Assembly (NCBI RefSeq): GCF_003851125.1
Contig: NZ_BGOW01000036.1
Coordinates: forward strand, 105,121-165,423
Length of the DNA stretch: 60,303 bases
Reading direction: 5' to 3'
DNA from: Sulfuriferula multivorans
Lineage (GTDB): Bacteria; Pseudomonadota; Gammaproteobacteria; Burkholderiales; Sulfuriferulaceae
Positions 46,989-57,055 of this stretch are shown piece after piece. Each line of letters begins with the position of its first letter. Positions within the stretch are counted from its first letter, which is position 1. The notes beneath the pieces were generated by a model, which was not told the origin of the DNA, did no database searches, and was given only the letters and a program-made list of their open reading frames with translations. A program made the position numbers and the translations under genes.

Positions 46989-48490
46989 GTTTTCCAACTG
47001 CCAAAGATGCTGATATTGCGTTATTGCTGGAAGGCACATTTCCTTATGTGAGCGGCGGTGTTTCCAGCTGGATCAATCAAATGATCCGTGCCTATCCGGA
47101 ATATCGTTTTGCAGTGGTATTCCTGGGTAGCCGTCCGCAGGATTATGCCGAGGTTAAATATGCACTTCCCGATAACGTCGTCCATGTTGAAACGCACTAT
47201 TTACATGGGGCTCACAAACCGCCGGTTGTAGAAGCCCAACAGGGTGACCCAGCCATCATCGAACAGGTAGCCAATCTGCATCAGTCCTTTCGACACGGGC
47301 ATGCGGATACCGTTGGCGCCTTCGCTCAACTTGCCACCCTGTTAAAGCAGGGCGACATCAACGAAGAGTTTTTTTTATATAGCCGGAAAGCCTGGAATTT
47401 CATCACCAAGAATTATCAGGAGCACTGCACTGATCCTTCCTTTATTGATTATTTCTGGACAGTGCGGGCCATGCATGAACCCATTTGGGTGATGGCGAAA
47501 ATAGCTTCAGACCTCATTCCGGTTCGTGCTTTTCATACGATCTCTACTGGTTACGCCGGGCTGCTGGGGAGCCTGCTGAAATTGCATACGGGCAAGCCGC
47601 TGATTCTGTCGGAACACGGTATTTATACCAAGGAACGCAAGATCGACTTATATCAAAGCACATGGATCAGTGACAATCGCAATGTTTTCGAAAAAGACCC
47701 GACCGAGGTCAGCTATTTCCGCGAATTGTGGATGCGTTTTTATACCTCGCTGGGGCGCGTGTGTTATCACCATGCCGACATTATTACTGCACTGTACGAA
47801 GCCAATCGCGAGCGCCAGATTAGCGATGGGGCGCCGGCCGAACGCACGCGCGTGATCCCTAATGGAATTGACTTGGCGCGATTCCAGCCTGTGCGTGCCA
47901 GACGCCCGGAAATGCCGCCACCTATCCTGTGTTTGATCGGTCGCGTGGTATCGATCAAGGACGTTAAAACTTTTATTCGCATGATGCGTAGCGTGGTGAA
48001 TCGCGTTCCGGAGGCTGAAGGCTGGATCGCGGGTCCGGAAGACGAAGATCCCGGTTATGCTGAGGAATGCCATAGCTTGACCGCCAGTCTTGGGCTGACC
48101 GAGAAAGTGAAATTCCTTGGATTTCAAAAAGTAGAGGTGGTATTGGAAAAGGTGGGTCTGGTCGTTCTGTCCTCGATTAGCGAAGCCCTGCCTCTGGTCT
48201 TGCTGGAAGGCTATGCGGCGGGCGTACCTGCGTTGACCACGGATGTGGGTTCATGCAGGCAGTTGATTTATGGGTTGACGCCTGAAGATCAGGCACTGGG
48301 TGCTTCGGGCGCCGTGGTCCGTATTGCCGACCCACAGGCAATGGCAGCCGCAGCGATTGATTTATTACGTCCGGAAAACTGGTTCCCAGCACGCGACGCC
48401 GCCATTGCTCGCGTAGAGCGTTACTACACGCAAACCCTGATGTTTGATGAATTCAAGCAGGTTTATCAACAGGCACTCGAGATCAAGTAA
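46985..48490 (+). CDS. pelF: PelF, Pel glycosyltransferase
   Basis: The 501-residue cytoplasmic GT4-type retaining glycosyltransferase has the N-terminal glycine loop EGTFPYVSGGVSSWI and the EX7E motif in SEALPLVLLEG. In Pseudomonas PelF uses UDP-sugars (GalNAc/GlcNAc) for Pel polymerisation. GTG start at 46985 overlaps pelE. The stop TAA and the pelG ATG share a base (TAATG). Confidence 0.95.
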   Translation: MSFPTAKDADIALLLEGTFPYVSGGVSSWINQMIRAYPEYRFAVVFLGSRPQDYAEVKYALPDNVVHVETHYLHGAHKPPVVEAQQGDPAIIEQVANLHQSFRHGHADTVGAFAQLATLLKQGDINEEFFLYSRKAWNFITKNYQEHCTDPSFIDYFWTVRAMHEPIWVMAKIASDLIPVRAFHTISTGYAGLLGSLLKLHTGKPLILSEHGIYTKERKIDLYQSTWISDNRNVFEKDPTEVSYFRELWMRFYTSLGRVCYHHADIITALYEANRERQISDGAPAERTRVIPNGIDLARFQPVRARRPEMPPPILCLIGRVVSIKDVKTFIRMMRSVVNRVPEAEGWIAGPEDEDPGYAEECHSLTASLGLTEKVKFLGFQKVEVVLEKVGLVVLSSISEALPLVLLEGYAAGVPALTTDVGSCRQLIYGLTPEDQALGASGAVVRIADPQAMAAAAIDLLRPENWFPARDAAIARVERYYTQTLMFDEFKQVYQQALEIK

Positions 48491-49863
48491 TGGCTGGCAT
48501 TGGTTTTGAAATCAAGAAAATTCTGCGTCGCGACAGTTATCTGGCGATGTTCAGCGCCTATGCCTATGCAGGCATAATCGGTTCCGGGCCATGGGTATTA
48601 TCGATACTCGGTGTACTCATTATCGGCTTGTTCAGTTTGGGCGTGGTTTTGCCCCATGTGCTGATTACCCAATTCCAGGTCACGATCACGCATCTGATCG
48701 CGATGAGTCTGATTCTGACCGGTTTTCTTCAGCTCGGTTTTACCCGATATATTGCCGATCGGCTATTTGAGAAAAATACAGACGCAATTCTTCCCAATTT
48801 TATTGGCGCCATTTTCATAACGACGCTGATCTCCGGCTTGATCGGTATGGCGTTGGCGCTGTTTGCTTTTCCCGAACAGGACGCTGTCTACCGCCTGCTG
48901 TTGATTGCAAATTTTGTGGTGCTATGCAACATCTGGATAGCTACGATCTTTTTGTCCGGCATGAAAAACTACAAAGCCATTCTGGTCCTATATACCATCG
49001 GTTATGGTTTTGCTGTCGTCGCAGCCATTTTTTTACGGGGCTTCGGGCTGAATGGTCTGTTGAGCGGTATGTTGTTGGGTCATTTCACACTCATGAGCGG
49101 CATGATGCTGCTGATCATCCGCTCCTATCCTTCCAATCATTTTATTGAATTCGACTTTTTACGTAAAAAACGCATGTTCGCATCGTTGATATGGACAGGA
49201 TTTTTCTTTAATCTCGGCGTATGGATAGATAAATACATATTCTGGTATACCCCATCAACTGGTAAATCTGTCATCGGCGTGTTTAACGCCTCTCTCATCT
49301 ATGATTTGCCGATTTTCCTGGCCTATTTGTCCATTATTCCGGGCATGGCAGTGTTTCTGGTGCGCATGGAAACTGATTTTGTCGGGTTTTATCAAAAATT
49401 CTACGATGCGGTACGCGACGGCGGCACGCTGGATTACATTGAAGAAATGCGCGATGAAATGGTGGAAACCGCACGCCAGGGCATCTTCGAAATTATCAAG
49501 ATTCAGGCAATGGCGGTGTTGATTGTTTTTGTCGCTGCGCCGGCATTATTGAAGCTTATCGGCATCTCCCAATATTATCTTTCGTTGCTGTATGTGGATG
49601 TGGTCGCAGCGGGATTGCAGGTGGTATTCCTGGGTATTATGAATGTGCTTTTTTACCTGGATAAGCGCGTCATAGCCTTGATTCTGACTGCACTGTTTGC
49701 CGCCTTGAATCTTGTATTCAGCTTGCTCAGCATCCAGCTTGGCGCAAACTGGTATGGCTATGGTTTTGCAGTGTCGTTACTCATCACCGTTGTTGTGGGC
49801 TTATATTGGCTGGATCGAAAGTTGGCGATTCTGGAATACGAAACATTCATGCTGCAGAAATAG
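48490..49863 (+). CDS. pelG: PelG, Pel inner membrane transporter
   Basis: The 457-residue protein has about twelve hydrophobic segments, the Wzx/MOP-like fold of PelG: GIGFEIKKILRRDSYLAMF at the start, LIWTGFFFNLGVWIDKYIFW in the middle. It should pass Pel across the inner membrane together with PelD, PelE and PelF. It closes the pel operon; no terminator hairpin is obvious in the following 180 bases. Confidence 0.94.
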   Translation: MAGIGFEIKKILRRDSYLAMFSAYAYAGIIGSGPWVLSILGVLIIGLFSLGVVLPHVLITQFQVTITHLIAMSLILTGFLQLGFTRYIADRLFEKNTDAILPNFIGAIFITTLISGLIGMALALFAFPEQDAVYRLLLIANFVVLCNIWIATIFLSGMKNYKAILVLYTIGYGFAVVAAIFLRGFGLNGLLSGMLLGHFTLMSGMMLLIIRSYPSNHFIEFDFLRKKRMFASLIWTGFFFNLGVWIDKYIFWYTPSTGKSVIGVFNASLIYDLPIFLAYLSIIPGMAVFLVRMETDFVGFYQKFYDAVRDGGTLDYIEEMRDEMVETARQGIFEIIKIQAMAVLIVFVAAPALLKLIGISQYYLSLLYVDVVAAGLQVVFLGIMNVLFYLDKRVIALILTALFAALNLVFSLLSIQLGANWYGYGFAVSLLITVVVGLYWLDRKLAILEYETFMLQK

Positions 49864-50043
49864 TCATTCCGTAATGTTGCTGCATTCACGGTAGCGGCGT
49901 CTACACTACAAAAACAGCAAGTATGAATAAATATACGTTTCTGCCGTTTCTGCTGGTCTGCCGGTACCCTGACAATCACGTCTTGTAATTGTAAAGATCG
50001 GCAATATCTGATTTTGTGAGCCGTACTTGACCTGGAGCCGAAC

Positions 50044-50442
50044 ATGACTGAACTGACCGCGCAGCAAACCGCACAACTTGATCAAGTATTGACAGATCGT
50101 TACCAAAGCCTGAGGAACGAGGTGCAGGAGGAGATGGAACGCACCGGCAATATCCAGTACGTGGAGTTGATGGGACGTGATCCCGGCGATATCGGAGATG
50201 AATCAGTGGCGGACGCAGTGGCTGATCTCAACCTGGAGATCGTGGATCGGCAAGTCAAGGAAATGCGTGACATCGAGTCGGCCAGGCGGCGTATCAAGGC
50301 AGGCAGCTATGGCATCTGCATGGACTGCGGCGCGGACATTGGTTTCGATCGCCTGATGGCCTATCCCACTGCCAAGCGCTGCCTTGCCTGCCAACAACAG
50401 CATGATCGTGTCTACGCGGCGGAGGCCCATCCCAGCCTGTGA
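50044..50442 (+). CDS. TraR/DksA-type zinc-finger protein
   Basis: The 132-residue protein has a coiled-coil N-terminus (LTAQQTAQLDQVLTDRY) and a C-terminal four-cysteine zinc finger, C-M-D-C-G and C-L-A-C. Such proteins bind in the RNA polymerase secondary channel and modulate transcription. The acidic residues at the coiled-coil tip are not obviously DksA-like, so its effect cannot be predicted. Stand-alone, 20 bases before polX, probably cotranscribed. Confidence 0.87.
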   Translation: MTELTAQQTAQLDQVLTDRYQSLRNEVQEEMERTGNIQYVELMGRDPGDIGDESVADAVADLNLEIVDRQVKEMRDIESARRRIKAGSYGICMDCGADIGFDRLMAYPTAKRCLACQQQHDRVYAAEAHPSL

Positions 50443-50462
50443 TCTCCTGAATAGGCACGATC

Positions 50463-52187
50463 ATGCCCATTCACAACGCCGATATTGCGGCGATCTTCGA
50501 AGAGATCGCCGATCTGCTCGAAATCGAGGGCGCCAACCCGTTCCGTATCCGCGCTTACCGCAATGCGGCGCGGGTGGTGGGCGAATACGGTCGCGAGTTG
50601 GGGGCGCTGCTGGGCCAGGGTGCCGATCTGCCCAAGCTGCCCGGCATCGGCGCGGATCTGTCGGGCAAGATCCGAGAGATCGTTACCACCGGCCATTGTG
50701 CGTTGCTCGAGCGCCTGCGCGGAGAGGTACCCGCCAGCGTGACCGAATTGCTCAAGATTCCCGGGCTCGGCCCCAAAAAAGTCAGCGCACTGTATCACGA
50801 TCTGGCGGTTGAAACACCGGAACAGCTGCTGCGCATGGCGCGCGAAGGGCGCATCCGCCAGCTGCATGGTTTCGGTGAAAAAACCGAAGCCAGCATCCTG
50901 CAAGCCATCGAAGCCCACGGCAACAAGGCGCGCCGTTATCCACTGGCAGCAGCGACGCAGTACGCTACGGCGCTGCTTGCCTACCTGCAGCATGTGCCAG
51001 GCGTGCATCAGGTCACGCTGGCAGGCAGCTACCGGCGCCGCAGGGAAACCGTGGGCGACCTGGACATCCTGGTCAGCGCCGTCTCCTCCAGCCCGGTGAT
51101 GCAGCGTTTCCTCGGCTACGACGAAGTGGCCGAAATATTGTCGGGCGGTACCACCCGCGCCAGCGTGATTCTGAAAAGCGGCCTGCAGGTAGACCTGCGG
51201 CTGGTTGAGGATGTTAGCTACGGCGCCGCATTGCAATATTTCACTGGCAGCAAGCAACATAGTATTGCGATCCGCACCCTGGCCCAGGAACGCGGCCTGA
51301 AGATCAACGAATACGGCGTGTTTCAGGGCAAGACGCGCATCGCGGGCGAAACCGAGGAATCGGTGTATGCCGCAATAGGGCTGCCCTGGATCGCGCCGGA
51401 ATTGCGCGAAGACCGCGGCGAGATCGAGGCGGCGCGCGCCGGCCGGCTGCCGCACCTGATCGAGCTGGCCGACCTCAGGGGAGACCTGCATGCGCATACC
51501 CTGGCCAGCGACGGTCACGACAGCTTGCGTGATATGGCGCTGGCGGCGCAGGCGCGCGGCCTCACTTACCTGGCTATCACCGACCACTCCAGCCGTCTGA
51601 AAGTCGCCCACGGCCTCGATCCGCTGCGTTTTCGTCGGCAGCTGGACGAAATCGACCGGCTCAATGCCGAGCTCGCCGGCATTACCCTGCTCAAGGGCAG
51701 CGAGGTGGAAATCCTCGAAGACGGCAGCCTGGATTTGCCGGAAGGTCTGACCGACCGGCTCGACATCGTGATCGGCGCGGTGCACAGCCACTTCGGTCTG
51801 CCGCGCGCAAAACAGACCGAGCGCATTCTGCGCGCCATGGATCATCAACGTTTCACCCTGCTGGCCCATCCCTTCGGCCGCCTCATCAATGAGCGCGAGC
51901 CGATCGAGGTGGACATGCAGCGTATTATCCGCGCCGCTCGTACGCGCGGCTGCTGGCTGGAGCTCAACGCACAGCCGCAGCGGCTTGACTTGCCGGATAC
52001 CTGGTGCCAGATGGCCAAGGCCGAAGGCACGCTGGTGGCGGTCAATTCCGATGCACACGGCACCGCGGGATTCGACGATCTGCTGTTCGGAATCGGCCAG
52101 GCCAGGCGCGGCTGGCTGGCAGCGGACGACGTGGTGAACACACGCAGTCTTGCCGACTTGAAGTTGCTAATCTCCGCCACCATGTAG
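50463..52187 (+). CDS. polX: DNA polymerase X / PHP-domain protein
   Basis: The 574-residue protein has N-terminal helix-hairpin-helix repeats ([28 protein letters not shown]), the Pol X nucleotidyltransferase with catalytic aspartates in VGDLDILVS and LQVDLRLVE, and a C-terminal PHP phosphoesterase domain ([26 protein letters not shown]). Bacterial PolX fills short gaps in base-excision repair and has 3'-5' exonuclease activity from PHP. Full family length; all motifs appear intact. Confidence 0.95.
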   Translation: MPIHNADIAAIFEEIADLLEIEGANPFRIRAYRNAARVVGEYGRELGALLGQGADLPKLPGIGADLSGKIREIVTTGHCALLERLRGEVPASVTELLKIPGLGPKKVSALYHDLAVETPEQLLRMAREGRIRQLHGFGEKTEASILQAIEAHGNKARRYPLAAATQYATALLAYLQHVPGVHQVTLAGSYRRRRETVGDLDILVSAVSSSPVMQRFLGYDEVAEILSGGTTRASVILKSGLQVDLRLVEDVSYGAALQYFTGSKQHSIAIRTLAQERGLKINEYGVFQGKTRIAGETEESVYAAIGLPWIAPELREDRGEIEAARAGRLPHLIELADLRGDLHAHTLASDGHDSLRDMALAAQARGLTYLAITDHSSRLKVAHGLDPLRFRRQLDEIDRLNAELAGITLLKGSEVEILEDGSLDLPEGLTDRLDIVIGAVHSHFGLPRAKQTERILRAMDHQRFTLLAHPFGRLINEREPIEVDMQRIIRAARTRGCWLELNAQPQRLDLPDTWCQMAKAEGTLVAVNSDAHGTAGFDDLLFGIGQARRGWLAADDVVNTRSLADLKLLISATM

Positions 52188-52223
52188 AATGCCCGGTTTT
52201 CCCACTGTATTGTTTCCCGCCCC

Positions 52224-54128
52224 ATGCCTCTGCTCACATTAGAAAATGCCTCCCTCGCCTTCGGCCACGTGCCGTTGCTCGACCATGCCGACTGGGTGAT
52301 CGAACCCGGTGCCCACATTGGCCTGATCGGCCGCAACGGCGCGGGTAAATCCAGCCTGCTCAAGGTGCTGGCCGGAGAGATCAAACACGACGACGGTAAT
52401 GTGTGGCGTCAGCCCGGCATGAAGCTGGCCTACGTGCCACAAGAACCCGTGCTCGATCCGGCGCACACGGTGTACGAGGCGGTCGCAGAGGGGCTGGGCG
52501 AAGTCAGCCAGCTGCTGCTTGATTACCATGAAGTCACGCATAAGATGGGCGAGCCGGATGCCGATTTCGATGCGCTGATGGCGCGCATGCAGACCCTGCA
52601 AACGGCGCTCGAAGCGCGCGACGGCTGGAGTTTGCAGGCCCGAGTGGAAACTGCGTTGACCAAGCTCAGTCTGCCCGAGGATGTCCTGGTCGGCACGCTG
52701 TCTGGCGGTCTCAAAAAGCGCGTGGCGCTGGCGCGTGCGCTGGTCACCGAGCCGGATTTGCTGCTGTTGGACGAACCCACCAACCACCTCGATCTGGCTT
52801 CCATCGAATGGCTGGAAGAGCTGATACGCGGCTACGCCGGCGGGGTGATCGTGATTACCCATGACCGGCGCTTTCTGGACAATGTGTCGCGCCAGATTGT
52901 CGAGCTGGATCGCGGCGTGTTGCGCACCTACGAGGGTAATTTCACTGAATATCAGCGTCTCAAGGCCGAGCAGCTGGCGATCGAGTCGGTCGAGCAGGCC
53001 AAATTCGACAAGGTGCTGGCGCAGGAAGAGGTATGGCTGCGCCAGGGCATCAAGGCGCGGCGTACCCGCAACGAAGGGCGAGTACGCCGTCTGGAACAGC
53101 TGCGCCGCGAGCGCAGCGAACGCCGCAATCATCTGGGCCAGGTCAACCTCAACGTGGACAGCGGCGAAAAATCCGGCAAGCGCGTGGCGGAGCTTGAGCA
53201 CGTGACCAAAGCCTATGGCGGGCGCACGCTGATCCGCGATTTCTCCGGCGTGATCCAGCGTGGCGACAAGGTCGGCCTGATCGGGCCCAACGGTATCGGC
53301 AAGACCACACTGATCAAACTCATCCTCGGCGAAATCGAGCCGGATTCCGGCACCGTCAAACTCGGCACCAAGCTCTCGGTTGCCTACTTCGACCAGTTCC
53401 GCACCCAGCTCGATGAGGAAATGACCGTCGCCGACACCATCAGCCAGGGCGGCGATTTCGTCGAAATCGGCGGCGAGCGCAAGCACGTCATCAGTTATCT
53501 GGAAGACTTTCTGTTTGCCCCGGCGCGTTCGCGCTCACCGGTGAAATCGCTGTCCGGGGGCGAGCGCAACCGGCTGCTGCTGGCGCGCCTGTTTACCCGT
53601 CCGGCCAACGTGCTGGTGCTAGACGAGCCCACCAACGATCTCGACATCGACACCCTGGAACTGCTCGAAGAATTGCTGCAGGACTACCCCGGCACGGTGT
53701 TGCTGGTGTCACACGACCGTACCTTCCTCGACAACGTGGTGACCCAGGTGATCGCCTTCGAAGGCGATGGCGTGTTGCGCGAATACGCGGGTGGCTACGA
53801 CGACTGGCTGGCGCAGCGCCCCAAGCCCGGCTCGGACAAGGCAGCCATCAAAGCCGCGACGTTGAGCAAGCCGGAACCTGCCAAGCCAGCTGCTGCCAAG
53901 TCAAAACTGAGCTGGAAAGAAGCGCAGGAACTGACGGCTTTGCCCGAGCAGATTCGTGCGCTGGAAGAGGAGCAAACCGGCATCACTGCGCGCCTGTCCG
54001 ACGGCACGCTATACAGCAATCAGCCCAGTGAAGCCAAACGGCTGCAAGCGCGTTTTACCGATATAGATGCGGAACTGGAAACGGCGCTGGCGCGTTGGGA
54101 GGAGCTGGAAACAAAGCGGGCTGGGTAA
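52224..54128 (+). CDS. uup: ABC-F ATPase Uup
   Basis: The 634-residue protein has twin ABC cassettes: Walker A GRNGAGKSSL and GPNGIGKTTL, signatures LSGGLKKRVALA and LSGGERNRLLLA, LLLDEPTNHLD and LVLDEPTNDLD. The ABC-F linker is KARRTRNEGRVRRLEQL. A C-terminal Uup-type coiled-coil domain follows (KLSWKEAQELTALPEQIRAL). Uup acts on ribosomes or branched DNA. It follows polX by 36 bases and is the second ABC-F of the window. Confidence 0.93.
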   Translation: MPLLTLENASLAFGHVPLLDHADWVIEPGAHIGLIGRNGAGKSSLLKVLAGEIKHDDGNVWRQPGMKLAYVPQEPVLDPAHTVYEAVAEGLGEVSQLLLDYHEVTHKMGEPDADFDALMARMQTLQTALEARDGWSLQARVETALTKLSLPEDVLVGTLSGGLKKRVALARALVTEPDLLLLDEPTNHLDLASIEWLEELIRGYAGGVIVITHDRRFLDNVSRQIVELDRGVLRTYEGNFTEYQRLKAEQLAIESVEQAKFDKVLAQEEVWLRQGIKARRTRNEGRVRRLEQLRRERSERRNHLGQVNLNVDSGEKSGKRVAELEHVTKAYGGRTLIRDFSGVIQRGDKVGLIGPNGIGKTTLIKLILGEIEPDSGTVKLGTKLSVAYFDQFRTQLDEEMTVADTISQGGDFVEIGGERKHVISYLEDFLFAPARSRSPVKSLSGGERNRLLLARLFTRPANVLVLDEPTNDLDIDTLELLEELLQDYPGTVLLVSHDRTFLDNVVTQVIAFEGDGVLREYAGGYDDWLAQRPKPGSDKAAIKAATLSKPEPAKPAAAKSKLSWKEAQELTALPEQIRALEEEQTGITARLSDGTLYSNQPSEAKRLQARFTDIDAELETALARWEELETKRAG

Positions 54129-54252
54129 CGCAGGCATGATAGCTACAAATTAATGCCGGGTGCGCGGGAGTTGGCGCATCATGTGTCCTATTTCCAGGAA
54201 GCTTGCGTGAAACAGGCCGCATGAAAACTTCAAACTTCAACGGGCCGGATCA

Positions 54253-55920
54253 CTAATCATTGGCGAAACCCGGGTTTAAATCCACGCCAATCAGACGCGG
54301 TACGTTGGGTGTGTGGTTTTTAACAACCTGGTCACTTTTTAGATACTGCTCGACCACGTCCCACACCGGCTCACCCGCCGACTGCGCACTGCCGACACCC
54401 CATCTGGCTACTTTGTAAGTCGCACCGGCTTGTACCGCCTGTCCATTCAAACTCATGTCGCTGATGCGCGAATTGATTTTGGCTGCCGGTTCACATGCAT
54501 AAACAAGTCCGCCGGTACGCACCATGTCGCCCCCCTGATGCTGATAGGGATCATCATTAAAAATTTTGTCGCAGAGTTTTTCCAGGTGCTGCTTGATTTC
54601 TGAGCCGGTCATTTCCACCAATGAGGTATCGGGATAAGTGATTGCCGTCTGCTCCATCAAATTTTCGCGGGTGATCATTTGTCCGGGCAACAGGGTGGTT
54701 CCCCAACGGAACCCGGGCGAGAAGGCAATCTCTGCACCCTTGACTTGCATCAGTGCTTCGACGATCAGCTGGTCCCAGGTGCCGTTGAAATTGCCTCGTC
54801 GATAAAGCAGCTGCTGGCTTTCGGCAATCGGTTCCTGAAGAAGGCTTTGGTAAGGCGCACGCACCCGATCTATGCATGCCTGCATGGCGGGATCGGCGGG
54901 CAACAGTTCCGAAAAGACCGGCAACAAATGATATCGATAGTCGGCAACACGACCATGTTTTACGTCAAAATCGATGACGGCCAGAAATTTGCCGTGCGAA
55001 CCGGCATTGGTGACGATGGTTTTTCCACCCGGGTTTTGAACCACACTGGGCACCGGTACACCGTCGTGGGTGTGTCCACCCAGTATCATGTCGATCCCGG
55101 AAATGCGCGCAGCCAATTTAAGGTCGATGTCCATGCCATTGTGCGAAAGCAGCAGGACAACTTGGGCACCTTTTTTTCGTACTTCGTCGACCACAGCCTG
55201 CAGGTGCGCTTCATCGATGCCGAAATCCCAGCCGGGTGTAAATTGCTCGCCATTTGCCAAGGGCGTGTGGGGAAATGCCTGGCCGATAATGGCAACCGGG
55301 ATACCGTTCTGCTCGCGAATGACATACGCATCGAACACCGGGTCTGCGTTGTCCTTGCGCACGATGTTCTGGGCAATGAAGGCGATCTTGTCCTTGAAAT
55401 CATTACGCACCACATGCAGGACGCGCTCGGCACCGTGGGTAAATTCCCAATGTCCCGTCATGACGTCGACGCCCAACTCAAGCGCAGCCTCCACCATGTC
55501 TTGCCCGGCAGTCCACAGTGCCGTGGCCGAGCCTTGCCAGCTATCTCCACCGTCCAGCAGTAAGGCGCCGGGACGGCCTGCTTTTAATCGTTTGACCAGA
55601 CTGGCGAGATGCGCAAAACCGCCTACTTTCCCGTAGGCCAGAGCGGCCGCATAAAAATCGAGATGAGAAAATGCGTAAGCCTGACGACTCCCCGGCACGA
55701 TACCAAATCGTTGCAAAAGGGATGCGCCGACCAGATGGGGCACTTTGCCTTCACTGTTACCTACGCCAAGGTTGATGCTGGGTTCGCGATAATAAATAGG
55801 CAGCAGCTGGGCGTGGCAATCCGTGAAATGCAAAAAGCTGACGTTGCCAAATGCGGGGATGTCGTAGAGCTGGTCTGCGCTATTGGGCAAATTTAAATCT
55901 GTGGGCACATGAATTTCCAA
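54253..55920 (-). CDS. soxB: SoxB thiosulfohydrolase without a visible export signal
   Basis: The 555-residue protein matches SoxB throughout: HFTDCHAQLLPIYYREPS, LLLDGGDSWQGSATALW, DVMTGHWEFTHG, LLSHNGMDIDL, LGGHTHDG, LLYRRGNFNGTWDQLI, LSPGFRWGT-like and GGDMVRTGG. SoxB hydrolyses the sulfate group from SoxY-bound sulfur in the periplasm and uses two Mn ions. Here the protein starts only 20 residues before the family core (DIPAFGNV). The frame meets TAA four codons upstream of the TTG start (ribosome site AAGGA), so no Tat signal is encoded. No soxXYZA genes are present nearby. Confidence 0.9.
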   Translation of the reverse strand: MEIHVPTDLNLPNSADQLYDIPAFGNVSFLHFTDCHAQLLPIYYREPSINLGVGNSEGKVPHLVGASLLQRFGIVPGSRQAYAFSHLDFYAAALAYGKVGGFAHLASLVKRLKAGRPGALLLDGGDSWQGSATALWTAGQDMVEAALELGVDVMTGHWEFTHGAERVLHVVRNDFKDKIAFIAQNIVRKDNADPVFDAYVIREQNGIPVAIIGQAFPHTPLANGEQFTPGWDFGIDEAHLQAVVDEVRKKGAQVVLLLSHNGMDIDLKLAARISGIDMILGGHTHDGVPVPSVVQNPGGKTIVTNAGSHGKFLAVIDFDVKHGRVADYRYHLLPVFSELLPADPAMQACIDRVRAPYQSLLQEPIAESQQLLYRRGNFNGTWDQLIVEALMQVKGAEIAFSPGFRWGTTLLPGQMITRENLMEQTAITYPDTSLVEMTGSEIKQHLEKLCDKIFNDDPYQHQGGDMVRTGGLVYACEPAAKINSRISDMSLNGQAVQAGATYKVARWGVGSAQSAGEPVWDVVEQYLKSDQVVKNHTPNVPRLIGVDLNPGFAND

Positions 55921-56141
55921 TGGAATTCCTTTTTAGAACTGGCTCAAATGATGGCGCGTTTGACAGATGTATATGGGAGCAACAAAAATAATGTACGTTC
56001 CCTTTAATCACATCAGAGCGTGGTGTTTCGTTTGGATTGTGTCGGTGCGCTGTCTAACACAATCAAGAAAAAGCGTGAAAAATGGGCGTGTTTCTGTTCC
56101 GGGGAGGGTGCAGCAGATAGTCAGATCAGGACGTGCATCAC

Positions 56142-57053
56142 TTAATTCGCTCCGAGCCAGATCAGGCGGGCAACCGCGCCACTCATGATGGTCAGATGTA
56201 TCCATGACCACAGCCGATAGCGGGTGGCGAGCTTGTCGGGCGGTTCGTTGGCGACCAGGTATAGTCGTCCATCACCGGGCTTGCGCAGCATATGCACGCC
56301 GTCTTTCATGCGGATTTCTTGATGTTCGGCAGCGATGTGTTGTTTTGCCAGCAGTACAGCGGCTTCCCATTCGTGTGCGTCCAGATCGCCATCCTTGTTC
56401 AAGTCAAAGCGCGACATCAGCGTGGCTTTATCCTGTTTCCACTGCGCCAGCAGGTCTGACACATCCTGTTTCGCATCCAGTACGGCATTGGCGCCCCCCA
56501 GTGTGACGTGTCCACCAATGCCATAGAGTGGTTCGTCGGCCAATAGCATCCATTCCGTCTTGCGGTAACCTTGTTCGACCCATTCGCGTTTATGGTTGGT
56601 ACGGATTTCAGCGCCGTCGGGATCGATTAATATCTGGCCGCTGCCATCATCCAGGGCGAAGGTGTCATGGCTGGCGCCGGAATCGATAAATTCCCAGTTA
56701 TCTTCGTTGCTCCGACGTTCGACGCGATAGCGATACCACAGGCAGGGCAGATTACTGAGATGACTGACTAATTGTGCTCCATGAAGATACCTGCCGCGTC
56801 CCGCGAATTCAGTGTAACCCTGAGGTGCGGAGATGATTCTGGAGGTGGGTGTATCAGCTACCAGACGGTAGCGCCGGTGGTTGGCGAGCCAGGCGATAAA
56901 GCTGGTGACACCCACTAGCGATAGCGCAACAAGCCAGCCAGCGTGATTGCCGATCTCCAAACCCAGGATCAGAAACAGCAGGTTGAATCCGGTAGTGAGA
57001 CCATTGGCGAAGGTGTGGCGAGCTTCTGCGATGGTCTCTGCAATCCAGCCCAT
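56142..57053 (-). CDS. GIDE-like membrane protein with EF-hand
   Basis: The 303-residue protein has two N-terminal membrane helices (about 20-58), a GIDE-type (E3-ubiquitin-ligase-like) beta domain (about 68-180, SNLPCLWYRYRVERR, GYRKTEWMLLADEPLYGIG), a perfect EF-hand loop D217-L-N-K-D-G-D-L-D-A-H-E228 and a C-terminal membrane helix. Prokaryotic GIDE-domain proteins are known beside lemA. Function unknown. It starts 2 bases after the lemA stop, so they are translated together. Confidence 0.85.
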   Translation of the reverse strand: MGWIAETIAEARHTFANGLTTGFNLLFLILGLEIGNHAGWLVALSLVGVTSFIAWLANHRRYRLVADTPTSRIISAPQGYTEFAGRGRYLHGAQLVSHLSNLPCLWYRYRVERRSNEDNWEFIDSGASHDTFALDDGSGQILIDPDGAEIRTNHKREWVEQGYRKTEWMLLADEPLYGIGGHVTLGGANAVLDAKQDVSDLLAQWKQDKATLMSRFDLNKDGDLDAHEWEAAVLLAKQHIAAEHQEIRMKDGVHMLRKPGDGRLYLVANEPPDKLATRYRLWSWIHLTIMSGAVARLIWLGAN

Positions 57054-57055
57054 AT

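Noticed and set aside
52239-53486. 415-codon open frame on the minus strand
   Set aside because: Antisense to uup, which has intact ABC motifs.
54253-55920. Generic 5'-nucleotidase annotation
   Set aside because: The DGGDSWQGSATALW, GHWEFTHG and GGDMVRTGG motifs are specific to SoxB rather than to UshA-type nucleotidases.
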